A DNA stretch of 64,000 bases. Origin: Cupriavidus cauae (GTDB taxonomy: Bacteria > Pseudomonadota > Gammaproteobacteria > Burkholderiales > Burkholderiaceae). The position numbers were made by a program, and so were the translations under genes. Location of the stretch: assembly GCF_008632125.1 (NCBI RefSeq), contig NZ_VWRN01000019.1, forward strand, positions 62,001-126,000, written 5' to 3'. A model generated the notes under the pieces. It was not told the DNA's origin. It was given only the letters and a program-made list of their open reading frames with translations, and did not search any database. Positions 56,465-64,000 of the stretch are shown here, in pieces (the stretch's first letter is position 1; each line of letters begins with the position of its first letter).

Positions 56465-57478
56465 ATGACAAAGATGAACCCGTCCCGCATTCCTGCTGCC
56501 ATCGCTGCCGCCATCGCGGCCGTCGCGCTGGCCGTGCCGATGACCTCAGCCGTAGCGCAGACGCAGGATTTTCCGAACAAGGCGGTCCGCATCGTCGTGC
56601 CGTACCCGCCGGGCGGGACGACCGATATGGTAACCCGGCTGATCGGCGATCAATTGTCGAAGGTCTGGGGCCAGCCGGTCATCGTGGACAACCGTCCCGG
56701 TGCCGGCGGCATCGTCGGCACCAGCCTGGCGGCGAAGGCGCCGTCCGACGGCTATACGCTGCTGATGGGCTCGGTCGGCGAGTTCGCCATCAATCCGACG
56801 CTGTACCGCAAGCTGGCCTACGACGTCGCCGATTTCGCGCCGGTGTCGCTGGTCGCCCGCGTGCCGAACGTGCTGGTGATGTCGCCCGCGTTCGCCGAGC
56901 GCTCCAGGGTGATGTCGCTGCCCGATTTCGTCGCCTATGTGAAGGCCAATCCGAAGAAGGTCAACATGGCCTCGGCCGGCAACGGTACCTCGACCCATCT
57001 GGCCGGCGAGCTGTTCCAGCGCATGACCCACACCGAGATGAGCCACGTGCCCTACAAGGGCAGCAGCCCGGCGATCTCGGACATGATGGCCGGCAATGTC
57101 GACGTGATGTTCGACAACCTGCCCGCCTCGCTCGAATTCATTCGCGCCGGCAAGCTCAAGCCGCTGGCGGTGACCTCGGCGCAGCGCTCGCCGGCGCTGC
57201 AGGATGTGCCGACGGTGGCCGCAGCCGGTCCGGTGCCGGGCTTCGACGCGACGCCGTGGTTCGGCCTGTTCGCGCCGAAGGGGGTGTCGCCGGCGGTGGC
57301 CGAGAAGATCAGCAAGGACCTGGCGGTCGCGCTGAATGACGCGAAGATCCTCGGCCGCATGCGCAATATCGGCGCCGAACCGGCCTTCAACACGCCCACC
57401 CAGTTCGCCGAACTGGTCAAGCGCGACCGCGAGAAGTGGGGCGAGGTCGTCAGGCAGTCCGGCGCGACCATCGATTGA
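56465..57478 (+). CDS. TctC/Bug family periplasmic binding protein
   Basis: A 337-residue protein with signal peptide to about AVAQ, then [37 protein letters not shown] and [23 protein letters not shown], all Bug-family marks. GGAGGAG precedes the ATG. It is first in a cassette with the DUF1338 enzyme, D-2-hydroxyglutarate-dehydrogenase-like protein and aminotransferase, so its ligand may be a C5-C6 dicarboxylate or aminoadipate. No TctAB is nearby. Confidence 0.92.
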   Translation: MTKMNPSRIPAAIAAAIAAVALAVPMTSAVAQTQDFPNKAVRIVVPYPPGGTTDMVTRLIGDQLSKVWGQPVIVDNRPGAGGIVGTSLAAKAPSDGYTLLMGSVGEFAINPTLYRKLAYDVADFAPVSLVARVPNVLVMSPAFAERSRVMSLPDFVAYVKANPKKVNMASAGNGTSTHLAGELFQRMTHTEMSHVPYKGSSPAISDMMAGNVDVMFDNLPASLEFIRAGKLKPLAVTSAQRSPALQDVPTVAAAGPVPGFDATPWFGLFAPKGVSPAVAEKISKDLAVALNDAKILGRMRNIGAEPAFNTPTQFAELVKRDREKWGEVVRQSGATID

Positions 57479-57590
57479 TTTCCGTCGGCGGCGGCCTGCA
57501 TGGCGGGCCGCCGTTCTTTTCGCAGGCCGGCGCCGCCGCGCCCGCGATCCGTTTTCCCAAGCCATCGTCTTCATTGTCTTCAGAGTCTCC

Positions 57591-58610
57591 ATGTCCGACC
57601 ACATCCTCTCTCTGGTGTCCGCCTGCGTGGGCGCGACCAAGGCCGCCAAGCTGCTGTCGCTGATCGAAACGCCCGCAAGCCTGCCCGCCGGTGCCGCCGG
57701 CCAGCCCAGCCGTGCCGAAATCGCGCACGCGCTGAACGTGGTGCTGTTCGACGGCATCCTGACGCGCGTGCCGACCGGCCGCGAGTACACCGAGGATGTC
57801 GCCGCCGCCGGCGGCAAGGTCAACTTCGACCATGGCGCGCTGCGCACGGTGGCGTGGCAGGCCAATGGCCAGCTGCCTCCTGGCGAGGCGGCCTTCACGC
57901 GCTTCCTGCGGCCGCTGGGCTATCGCCTGAACGGCACCTATCCGCTCGACCGCATCGGCATGACCGGCCGCTCCTATGCGCATGAAGACGCGCCGGACGG
58001 CATCGCGCAGTTCTTCGTCAGCGAATTCCACCCCGAGCGCTTCAGCGCCGAGCTGCAGGCCGCGGTGACCCGCGTGGTGTCGACCTCGGTCGATCCGCTG
58101 CGTCCGGACACGGTGGCGCTGCTGTGGAAGCTCGACCGCGACCGCACGCTGCCGCAGGACGAGGCCATCCACGTGATCTGCAACCTCACCGCCTGCTTCG
58201 AGCGCCATCACGACACGCCGCGGCTGGAGGACTACCAGCGCATCCTGCAGGAATCGGCCGAGATGGCGTGGATCGCCACCGAGGGCAATGCCTTCAACCA
58301 CGCGACCGACCGCGTCGAGGACGTGTTCGCGCTGAGCGACCAGCAGCGCGCGCTCGGCCGGCCGATCAAGGAAAAGGTCGAGGTGTCGGGCAGCGGCCGC
58401 GTCAAGCAGACCGCGTTCCGCGCCGATCCGGTGATGCGCGAGTTCGTCGGCGCCGCCGGCGAGATCGTGATGCGCGAGGTGCCGGGTTCGTTCTACGAGT
58501 TCATCACGCGCGACCGCTATGCCGATGGCGGCAGCCAGAACAAGCTGGACCTGGGCTTCGATGCCTCCAACGCGCAGGGCATCTTCAAGATGACCGCGGC
58601 CACGGTCTGA
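57591..58610 (+). CDS. DUF1338 protein, 2-oxoadipate dioxygenase/decarboxylase-like
   Basis: A 339-residue protein of the DUF1338 (YdcJ/HglS) family, Fe(II)-dependent enzymes that convert 2-oxoadipate to D-2-hydroxyglutarate and CO2. A likely metal His is in KVNFDHGALRTV near residue 81, and the family patterns LNGTYPLDRIGMTGRSYAHED and VPGSFYEFITR are present. It is shorter than the roughly 450-residue HglS, so it is one of the short forms. The next gene encodes a D-2-hydroxyglutarate-dehydrogenase-like enzyme, which fits the proposed reaction order. Confidence 0.82.
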   Translation: MSDHILSLVSACVGATKAAKLLSLIETPASLPAGAAGQPSRAEIAHALNVVLFDGILTRVPTGREYTEDVAAAGGKVNFDHGALRTVAWQANGQLPPGEAAFTRFLRPLGYRLNGTYPLDRIGMTGRSYAHEDAPDGIAQFFVSEFHPERFSAELQAAVTRVVSTSVDPLRPDTVALLWKLDRDRTLPQDEAIHVICNLTACFERHHDTPRLEDYQRILQESAEMAWIATEGNAFNHATDRVEDVFALSDQQRALGRPIKEKVEVSGSGRVKQTAFRADPVMREFVGAAGEIVMREVPGSFYEFITRDRYADGGSQNKLDLGFDASNAQGIFKMTAATV

Positions 58611-58620
58611 GGCCGCGCAG

Positions 58621-60048
58621 ATGTCGTCCAGCAAGGAGCTGATCGGGTTTCTGTCGCAGGCCCATCCGGACCTCGACGTGCTGACCGATGCGACCGACCG
58701 CGCCGGCTACGAGACCGGCGCGCGCTACGGCGTCGGCACCGCCGCGGCGGTGGTGCGGCCGGCCGCGCGCGAGCAGGTGCAGGCCGTGGTGGCCGCCGCG
58801 CAGCGCTTCGGCGTGCGGCTGGTCGTGCAGGGCGCGAACACCGGCCTGGTCGGTGCGTCGACGCCCGATGCGGGCGGCGAGCAGATCGTGCTGAGCACCG
58901 CGCGCCTGAAGGGCGCCATCGCGGTCGACCCGCTGAACCAGTCGGTGACCGTCGGTGCCGGCGTGCTGCTCAGCGAGCTCAATACCCGGCTCGCGCAGGA
59001 CGGCCTGTTCTTCCCGGTGGACCTGGGCGCCGACCCGACCATCGGCGGCATGATCGCCGCCAATACCGGCGGCGCGCGGCTGCTCAAGTACGGCGACGTC
59101 CGGCAGAACCTGCTGGGGGTCGAGGCGGTGCTGGCCGAGCCGGCCGGCGAACTGCTGGACCTGAACCGGGCGCTGCGCAAGAACAATGTCGGCTTTGATT
59201 TCAAGCAGCTGTTCGTCGGCACCGGCGGTGCCTTCGGCGTGGTCACCGCGGCGACGCTGCGGGTCTATCCGCTGCCGGCGCAGACCGCCACCGCGCTGCT
59301 GGTGCCCACCGGCGTGGCCGAGCTCGAGGCGCTGCTGCTGGCGCTGAACGCGGAGCTGGGCGATTTCCTGTCGTCGTGCGAGGGCATCTCGCGCGAAGCG
59401 GCGCAGGCCGTGGTGCGCCACCTGGACGATGTCGAGGACCCCTTCGCCGAGATGGAAGGGGCCGACTACGCGATGCTGGTCGAGCTGTCGTCGACGATGC
59501 CGAGCCGCGCCGGCGGGCTCGATCTCGAGGCGCTGCTGATGGACTTCCTGGAGCGCCACTACGGCACGCTGATCGGCAACGCGGTGGTCGGCAAGCCCGA
59601 GGCGCTCTGGCGCCTGCGCCATTCGATCACCGAGTCGATCCGCAACGAAGGCAAGATCATCGCGCTGGACCTGTCGGTGCCGCGCTCGCGCTTCCCGGCG
59701 TTCCGCGCAGAGGCGCGCGCGCTGATCGCCGCGCGCTATCCGTGGCTGCGCATCTACGACTTCGGCCATCTCGGCGACGGCGGCGTTCACCTGAACATGG
59801 TCTGGCCGCTGCAGGACGCGCCGGCCTACGACGAGGCGGTGGCGAGCGAGGTCCGTGCCGAGCTGTACCGGCTGACGGTCGAGCGTTTCGACGGCAGCTT
59901 CAGCGCGGAACACGGCATCGGCCCGTACAACGAACGCTTCTATCGCGATTTCACCGCGGACGCCGTGCTCGGCCATGTCGGCGCGATGCAGTCGCGGCTC
60001 GATCCGCGCCGCACGCTGAGCCGCCTGTGGCTCGGCAAGGGCGAATGA
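58621..60048 (+). CDS. FAD-linked oxidase, D-2-hydroxyglutarate dehydrogenase-like
   Basis: A 475-residue flavoprotein of the GlcD/D2HGDH (VAO) fold. The FAD-binding loop is VVQGANTGLVGASTPD and the C-terminal motifs are HLGDGGVHLNMVWP and SAEHGIGPYN. Eleven bases separate it from the DUF1338 gene. The chosen substrate, D-2-hydroxyglutarate, is the product of the upstream enzyme; D-lactate or glycolate dehydrogenases share the fold, so context decides. Confidence 0.85.
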   Translation: MSSSKELIGFLSQAHPDLDVLTDATDRAGYETGARYGVGTAAAVVRPAAREQVQAVVAAAQRFGVRLVVQGANTGLVGASTPDAGGEQIVLSTARLKGAIAVDPLNQSVTVGAGVLLSELNTRLAQDGLFFPVDLGADPTIGGMIAANTGGARLLKYGDVRQNLLGVEAVLAEPAGELLDLNRALRKNNVGFDFKQLFVGTGGAFGVVTAATLRVYPLPAQTATALLVPTGVAELEALLLALNAELGDFLSSCEGISREAAQAVVRHLDDVEDPFAEMEGADYAMLVELSSTMPSRAGGLDLEALLMDFLERHYGTLIGNAVVGKPEALWRLRHSITESIRNEGKIIALDLSVPRSRFPAFRAEARALIAARYPWLRIYDFGHLGDGGVHLNMVWPLQDAPAYDEAVASEVRAELYRLTVERFDGSFSAEHGIGPYNERFYRDFTADAVLGHVGAMQSRLDPRRTLSRLWLGKGE

Positions 60049-60078
60049 CGGGCCCGGACGAATGACCAGACCGGACCA

Positions 60079-61302
60079 ATGACAAGCACGGACGCCACCA
60101 TGTTCCCCTTTGCCTCGGCCTTCCAGCAGCCGGTCGGCTCGCCGATCCGCGAGCTGTTCCCCTACCTGTCCCGCCCGGGCATGATCTCGTTCGCCGGCGG
60201 CTACCCGGCCGCCTCGACCTTCGATACCGCGGCGATCGGCCAGTGCATGGCCGAGGCGCTGGCCAGCCATCCGGCCGAATGCCTGCAATACGGCGCCACC
60301 GAAGGCGTGCCGGCGCTGCGCGAGGCGCTGAGCCGGCAGATGGGGCAGGCCGGCGCGCCGACGCCCGCCGAACGGATCCTGGTGACCTCGGGCTCGCAAC
60401 AGGGCTTCGACTTCCTGGTGCGCGCCTTCGTCGAGCCCGGCGTGCCGGTGATCGTCGAGGCGCCGACCTATCCGGCCGCGATCCAGGCGCTGCGCCTGGC
60501 CGGTGCCCGGCTGGTGCCGGTGCGGGCCGATGCCGAAGGGATCGATACCGTCGCGCTGGACCAATGCCTGCGCGACTGCGCGCCGGCCGAGCGCCCGCGC
60601 CTGATCTATCTGGTGCCGACCTTCGCCAATCCGACCGGCGCGACGTTGTCGCTTCGGCGGCGTCAGGAGGTGCTGCGGCTCGCCGCGCAATACGAGCTGC
60701 TGGTGATCGAGGACGATCCGTACGGCTGCCTCGCCTTCGACGGCGCGCCGCCCGCGACGCTGCTGTCGATGGCAAACGGCGAGCCCGCACTGCGCGACCG
60801 CATCATCTACCTGGGCAGCCTGTCGAAGACCGTGGCCCCCGGCCTGCGGATCGGCTGGATGGCCGCGCATCCCGACGTGGTGCGGCGCGCGGTGCTGGCC
60901 AAGCAGGCCTCGGACCTGTGCACGCCGCCGTGGATCCAGCGCGCGATGGCCGCCTATCTGGACGCCGGCCATCTGCGCGGACAGATCGCGCGCATCGTCG
61001 CGGTCTACCGCGACAAGCGCGACGCCATGGTGTCGGCGCTCGATCGCGAGCTCGGCGGCCGCGTCGACTATGCGCGGCCTGGCGGTGGCATGTTCGTCTG
61101 GGCCTCGCTGCCCGAGGGCGTCGATTCCACCGCACTGCTGCGCGAGGCGATCGAGGAAAACGTGCTGTTCGTCCCCGGCAAGGCCTTCCACGTGGCAACC
61201 GGGCAGCCATCACCGGCGCTGCGGCTGTCGTTCGCGACGCCGTCGGTGGCCGAAATCGAAGAGGGCGTACGGCGCCTCGCGCGCGCGTTGGCGAGGGTCT
61301 GA
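60079..61302 (+). CDS. Class I/II aminotransferase, 2-aminoadipate transaminase-like
   Basis: A 407-residue PLP enzyme of the LysN/MocR-domain type (without a DNA-binding part). The PLP lysine is in YLGSLSKTVAPGLRIGW; FANPTGATLSLRRRQEV and GGGMFVWASLPEG are typical. With the two upstream enzymes it completes 2-aminoadipate to 2-oxoadipate to D-2-hydroxyglutarate to 2-oxoglutarate. The 30-base gap carries near-copies of GAATGACC. Confidence 0.87.
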   Translation: MTSTDATMFPFASAFQQPVGSPIRELFPYLSRPGMISFAGGYPAASTFDTAAIGQCMAEALASHPAECLQYGATEGVPALREALSRQMGQAGAPTPAERILVTSGSQQGFDFLVRAFVEPGVPVIVEAPTYPAAIQALRLAGARLVPVRADAEGIDTVALDQCLRDCAPAERPRLIYLVPTFANPTGATLSLRRRQEVLRLAAQYELLVIEDDPYGCLAFDGAPPATLLSMANGEPALRDRIIYLGSLSKTVAPGLRIGWMAAHPDVVRRAVLAKQASDLCTPPWIQRAMAAYLDAGHLRGQIARIVAVYRDKRDAMVSALDRELGGRVDYARPGGGMFVWASLPEGVDSTALLREAIEENVLFVPGKAFHVATGQPSPALRLSFATPSVAEIEEGVRRLARALARV

Positions 61303-61426
61303 CGGGCCCGGGCGGCGGCATTCCCCGGTAATATCGCGGGGCTTCGGGCTTGCCCGTCATCCTGTCCTTGATCGCCTTGCCCGCCGCCTTGCCCGCCGCC
61401 CTCCCGACTGCCTTCCCGACCGCCCG

Positions 61427-62176
61427 ATGGAATATCTGATCATCGCCCTTGGCGCCGCCCTGGCGGGATTCGTGCAGGGGCTGTCGGGCTTTGCCTTCGG
61501 CATGGTCGCGATGTCGCTGTGGGCATGGACGCTGGAACCGCGCATGGCCGCGGTGCTGACGGTGTTCGGCTCGCTGACCGGGCAATTGATCGCCGCGGTG
61601 CGCGTGCGGCGCGGTTTCGATGTCGCGGCGCTGGCGCCTTTCATTGCCGGCGGGCTGGCCGGCATTCCGCTCGGCATGCTGCTGCTGCCGTATCTCGACA
61701 TGGCCTCGTTCAAGACCGCGATCGGCGCCTTCCTGGTGCTATGGTGCCCGGCCATGCTGATGGCGCGGCGGCTGCCGCCGCTGCGCTGGGGCGGCCGCAG
61801 CGGCGATGCCGGCGCCGGCCTGATCGGCGGCGTGATGAGCGCGATCGGCGGGTTCAGCGGCACCGTGCCGACGCTGTGGTGCACCTTGCGCGGCTATCAG
61901 AAGGACCGGCAGCGCGCCATCATCCAGAACTTCAACCTGACCATCCTGGCCGTGACGATGGCGGTCTACCTGATCGCGGGCAACGTCACCGTCGAGATGC
62001 TGCCCCGGTTCGCGGTGGTCGCGCCCGCGATGCTGATTCCCACGCTGATCGGCGCAAAGGTCTATCACCGCATCGACGAGGCGCGTTTCCGCGCGATCGT
62101 GCTGACGCTGCTGACGGTGTCGGGCGTGATGATGCTGGCATCGGGTTTGCCGACGGTGCTCGGCCGCATCGGCTAG
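61427..62176 (+). CDS. TauE/SafE family permease
   Basis: A 249-residue inner-membrane protein with about eight hydrophobic helices and family repeats AGFVQGLSGFAFGMVAMSLWAW and GGVMSAIGGFSGTVPTLW. It is a second TauE/SafE member in the window, unlike the first. Because it follows the aminoadipate cassette it may move an organic anion rather than sulfite. The leader has CCTTGCCCGCCG repeats (61376-61420). Confidence 0.85.
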   Translation: MEYLIIALGAALAGFVQGLSGFAFGMVAMSLWAWTLEPRMAAVLTVFGSLTGQLIAAVRVRRGFDVAALAPFIAGGLAGIPLGMLLLPYLDMASFKTAIGAFLVLWCPAMLMARRLPPLRWGGRSGDAGAGLIGGVMSAIGGFSGTVPTLWCTLRGYQKDRQRAIIQNFNLTILAVTMAVYLIAGNVTVEMLPRFAVVAPAMLIPTLIGAKVYHRIDEARFRAIVLTLLTVSGVMMLASGLPTVLGRIG

Positions 62177-62201
62177 CGACGGCGATGCCGGCGCCGGCCG
62201 C

Positions 62202-63023
62202 TCAGGCCGGCTCGTTGCCGAACGCCTGCCCGAGTTCTTCGCGCAGCAGCCGGCCCAGTTCCACCCTCCGCCCGGGATGCATGCGGCTGCTGATCGCGCC
62301 CAGGCTGATTGCCGCCTCGGCGCCATAGGGCAGCGAGAAGGCGCAGCCCACGCCCGACACGCCGACCGTGATGCTGTCGACGATCTCGGCAAAGCCCTTC
62401 TTCCTCGCACGCTCGACCGCGCTGTTCAACTTGGCCAGCGTCATGCCGTGTTCGGCGTAGAGCGCGGCGCGCCGCTTGAACACCTCGCGGATTGCGTCGT
62501 CGCGCATCTTCGCCATCAAGGCCAGGCCGCCGGCGCCGATGCCGAGCAGCCGCCGCTGCTGCGGCACCGTGGTGAAGATGCGCACCGGAAAGGGCCCTTC
62601 CTCGCGATGCAGGCAGACGGTGAAGTCGCCCTGCTGCACCACCAGGAACACGGTATCGCCGGACAGCCGCGCCAGCCGCTTCATCGCCGGCAAAACCAGA
62701 TCGACCACCGGCGCCTTGTCGTGGACGGCGGCGCCCAATTGCAGCGCGTCTAGGCCGAGCCGATAGCGCTTGCTGGCCGGATGGCGTTCGGCGAAGCGTT
62801 CCTCCTCCAGGCAGCACAGCAGGCGGTAGGCGGTCGGCCGCTCCAGTCCCGTCGCCTCCACCAGTTCGGCCAGCGTTAGTCCTTCCTCCTGACGATCCGC
62901 CATCAGCCGCAGCAGCTGCAGGCCGCGCCGCAGCGTCTGCGCGCCGGCGGTCCTGGCGCCTGGTTCCCTGGTCTCCTCGGTCTGCCTCACCCCCTTGATT
63001 GCCTTGCTCATCGCATTGTCCAT
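62202..63023 (-). CDS. IclR family transcriptional regulator
   Basis: A 273-residue IclR protein: winged helix (TLRRGLQLLRLMADRQEEGLTLAELVEATGLERPTAYRLLCCLEEERF) and effector domain (RRLLGIGAGGLALMA, DSITVGVSGVGCAFSLPYG). Starts at 63023 or 63011 are possible. It is divergent from the enoyl-CoA hydratase gene and probably controls it. Confidence 0.9.
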   Translation of the reverse strand: MDNAMSKAIKGVRQTEETREPGARTAGAQTLRRGLQLLRLMADRQEEGLTLAELVEATGLERPTAYRLLCCLEEERFAERHPASKRYRLGLDALQLGAAVHDKAPVVDLVLPAMKRLARLSGDTVFLVVQQGDFTVCLHREEGPFPVRIFTTVPQQRRLLGIGAGGLALMAKMRDDAIREVFKRRAALYAEHGMTLAKLNSAVERARKKGFAEIVDSITVGVSGVGCAFSLPYGAEAAISLGAISSRMHPGRRVELGRLLREELGQAFGNEPA

Positions 63024-63128
63024 ATAGTGGTCATTTGGTGCGGATAAGTTTGTATTGTAGAAACCCTGCTTTCTACACTGGCCCTCGCCTGACGACAAGA
63101 CCAAACCACACAAGACGAGGAGACCGGG

Positions 63129-63950
63129 ATGGGCGATGCCACCATCGAGATCGAGCAGACAGGCGCGGTACGGCGCCTGTGGTTGTCGCGCGAGAGCGCG
63201 CGCAATGCCCAAAGCCAGCAAATGCTGGACGAACTGGACGCCGCGCTGCAGGCGGCCGAGCACGACGACAGCGTGCGCGTGGTAGTGATCGGCGGCCGCG
63301 GCGCCCATTTCTCGGCCGGCCACGACCTGAAGGAAGCGCAGGCAAAGCGCGCCGACTTCACGGTGGAGGAACGCTGGGCCTACGAGAGCCGGCGCTATTT
63401 CGACTACTGCCTGCGCATCTGGGATTTCCCCAAGCCGACCGTCGCGCAGGTGCAGGGCGCCTGCGTCTCCGGCGGCTTCATGATCGCCAATATGTGCGAC
63501 CTGATCGTGGCGGGCGAGTCGGCCTATTTTTCCGATCCGGTGGGCCATACGCTGGGTGCCGCGGCCACCGAGGTGCTGATCCATCCATGGGTGATGGGCC
63601 TGCGCAAGGCCAAGGAGATGCTGTATGCGGGCGGCCGCATCGATGCCGCGGAGGCGCTGCGCATCGGCATGGTCAATCGCGTGGTGCCGGACGCCGCGCT
63701 GGACGACGAGGCGATGGCGCTGGCCGGGCGCATTGCGCAGGCGCCGCCGTTCGGCCTGCGGCTGATCAAGCGGTCGCTGAACCGGACGCTGGATGCGCAG
63801 GGGCTGCGCTCCGCGCTGTCGGCCCACTTCGATACGCACCAGCTGTCGCACCTGAGCGAAGGCTTTCTGCGGGCGCGCGACGCCGGGTTGGCCAAGGCGA
63901 TCCAGTCGGGCCCGGCCCGCGAAGCGCGGAGCGGCAACCATGGCGCATAG
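63129..63950 (+). CDS. Enoyl-CoA hydratase/isomerase family protein
   Basis: A 273-residue crotonase-fold protein with HFSAGHDLKEA and GACVSGGFMIANMCDLIVA as oxyanion-hole segments. AGGAG precedes the ATG. It overlaps the acyl-CoA synthetase start by 11 bases, so the pair is coupled. Confidence 0.9.
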   Translation: MGDATIEIEQTGAVRRLWLSRESARNAQSQQMLDELDAALQAAEHDDSVRVVVIGGRGAHFSAGHDLKEAQAKRADFTVEERWAYESRRYFDYCLRIWDFPKPTVAQVQGACVSGGFMIANMCDLIVAGESAYFSDPVGHTLGAAATEVLIHPWVMGLRKAKEMLYAGGRIDAAEALRIGMVNRVVPDAALDDEAMALAGRIAQAPPFGLRLIKRSLNRTLDAQGLRSALSAHFDTHQLSHLSEGFLRARDAGLAKAIQSGPAREARSGNHGA

Positions 63951-64000
63951 GCTCGATCCGCTGCTCGATCCGCAATCGATCGCCATCATCGGCGCCAGCG
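63940..64000 (+). CDS. Acyl-CoA synthetase (ADP-forming type), N-terminal fragment
   Basis: A frame from the ATG at 63940 runs off the window after 20 residues. MAHRLDPLLDPQSIAIIGAS matches the start of the CoA-binding domain of acetate-CoA ligase (ADP-forming)/acyl-CoA synthetase proteins. It overlaps the hydratase gene and would supply its acyl-CoA substrate. Confidence 0.7.
   Translation, partial: MAHRLDPLLDPQSIAIIGAS

Overview
The window looks like a chromosomal segment of a high-GC betaproteobacterium of the order Burkholderiales, most likely Cupriavidus/Ralstonia-like. The grounds are the gene families: a Neisseria/Burkholderia-type porin, orphan TctC ('Bug') binding proteins, many LysR/IclR/GntR regulators each beside a small catabolic cluster, and CaiB-type CoA transferases. 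No rRNA, tRNA, CRISPR array, insertion sequence or phage gene was seen. All functions are read from sequence alone; no database search was possible.

Layout. 1-5 kb: end of a TonB-dependent receptor, a DUF4382 lipoprotein with a small lipoprotein and a strong terminator, ferredoxin FdxA, a trimeric porin and an M48 metalloprotease lipoprotein. 5-14.1 kb: enoyl-CoA hydratase, TctC receptor, CaiB-type CoA transferase, LysR regulator, erythromycin-esterase-like protein, Pcm, a small unknown protein and a tannase/feruloyl-esterase-like lipoprotein.

14.3-30 kb is a taurine (2-aminoethanesulfonate) catabolic regulon. One minus-strand operon carries xsc, an amino-acid permease, tauX, tauY and a MocR-type tauR. 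Divergent from xsc are a CobS-like AAA+ ATPase and a CobT-like VWA protein, with no CobN in sight. Next come tauE and pta (minus) and tauABC (plus). Taurine would enter by TauABC or the permease and be oxidised by TauXY to sulfoacetaldehyde. Xsc would split that to acetyl phosphate and sulfite, Pta would make acetyl-CoA, and TauE would export sulfite. A near-identical box lies upstream of both xsc and pta.

30-42.5 kb: an IclR regulator and an EamA transporter, then a complete 2-aminoethylphosphonate (AEP) module. This is an ABC transporter (phnS, phnT, a fused permease) with phnW on the minus strand, divergent from a GntR regulator, phnA and phnY, followed by a DeoR regulator. NADP-glutamate dehydrogenase (42.6-43.9 kb) follows. 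The phosphonate analogue of taurine is therefore handled directly beside taurine.

44-47.3 kb: small membrane proteins, an SDR-DoxX fusion with a glycine-rich repeat insert, and a small secreted protein. 47.3-50.8 kb is an islet of visibly lower GC with two broken genes, one with an F-box-like motif; together they contain three apparent single-base deletions. 51.2-55.2 kb: opgD, a ketopantoate-reductase-like gene and a GntR regulator. 55.3-62.2 kb: a LysR regulator divergent from a cassette (TctC, DUF1338 2-oxoadipate dioxygenase-like, D-2-hydroxyglutarate-dehydrogenase-like flavoprotein, aminotransferase, TauE/SafE permease) that reads as 2-aminoadipate breakdown. 62.2-64 kb: an IclR regulator divergent from an enoyl-CoA hydratase and the start of an acyl-CoA synthetase.

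A recurring oddity is short tandem repeats (9-23 bp units) placed just before start codons, in protein termini, or once inside a protein.
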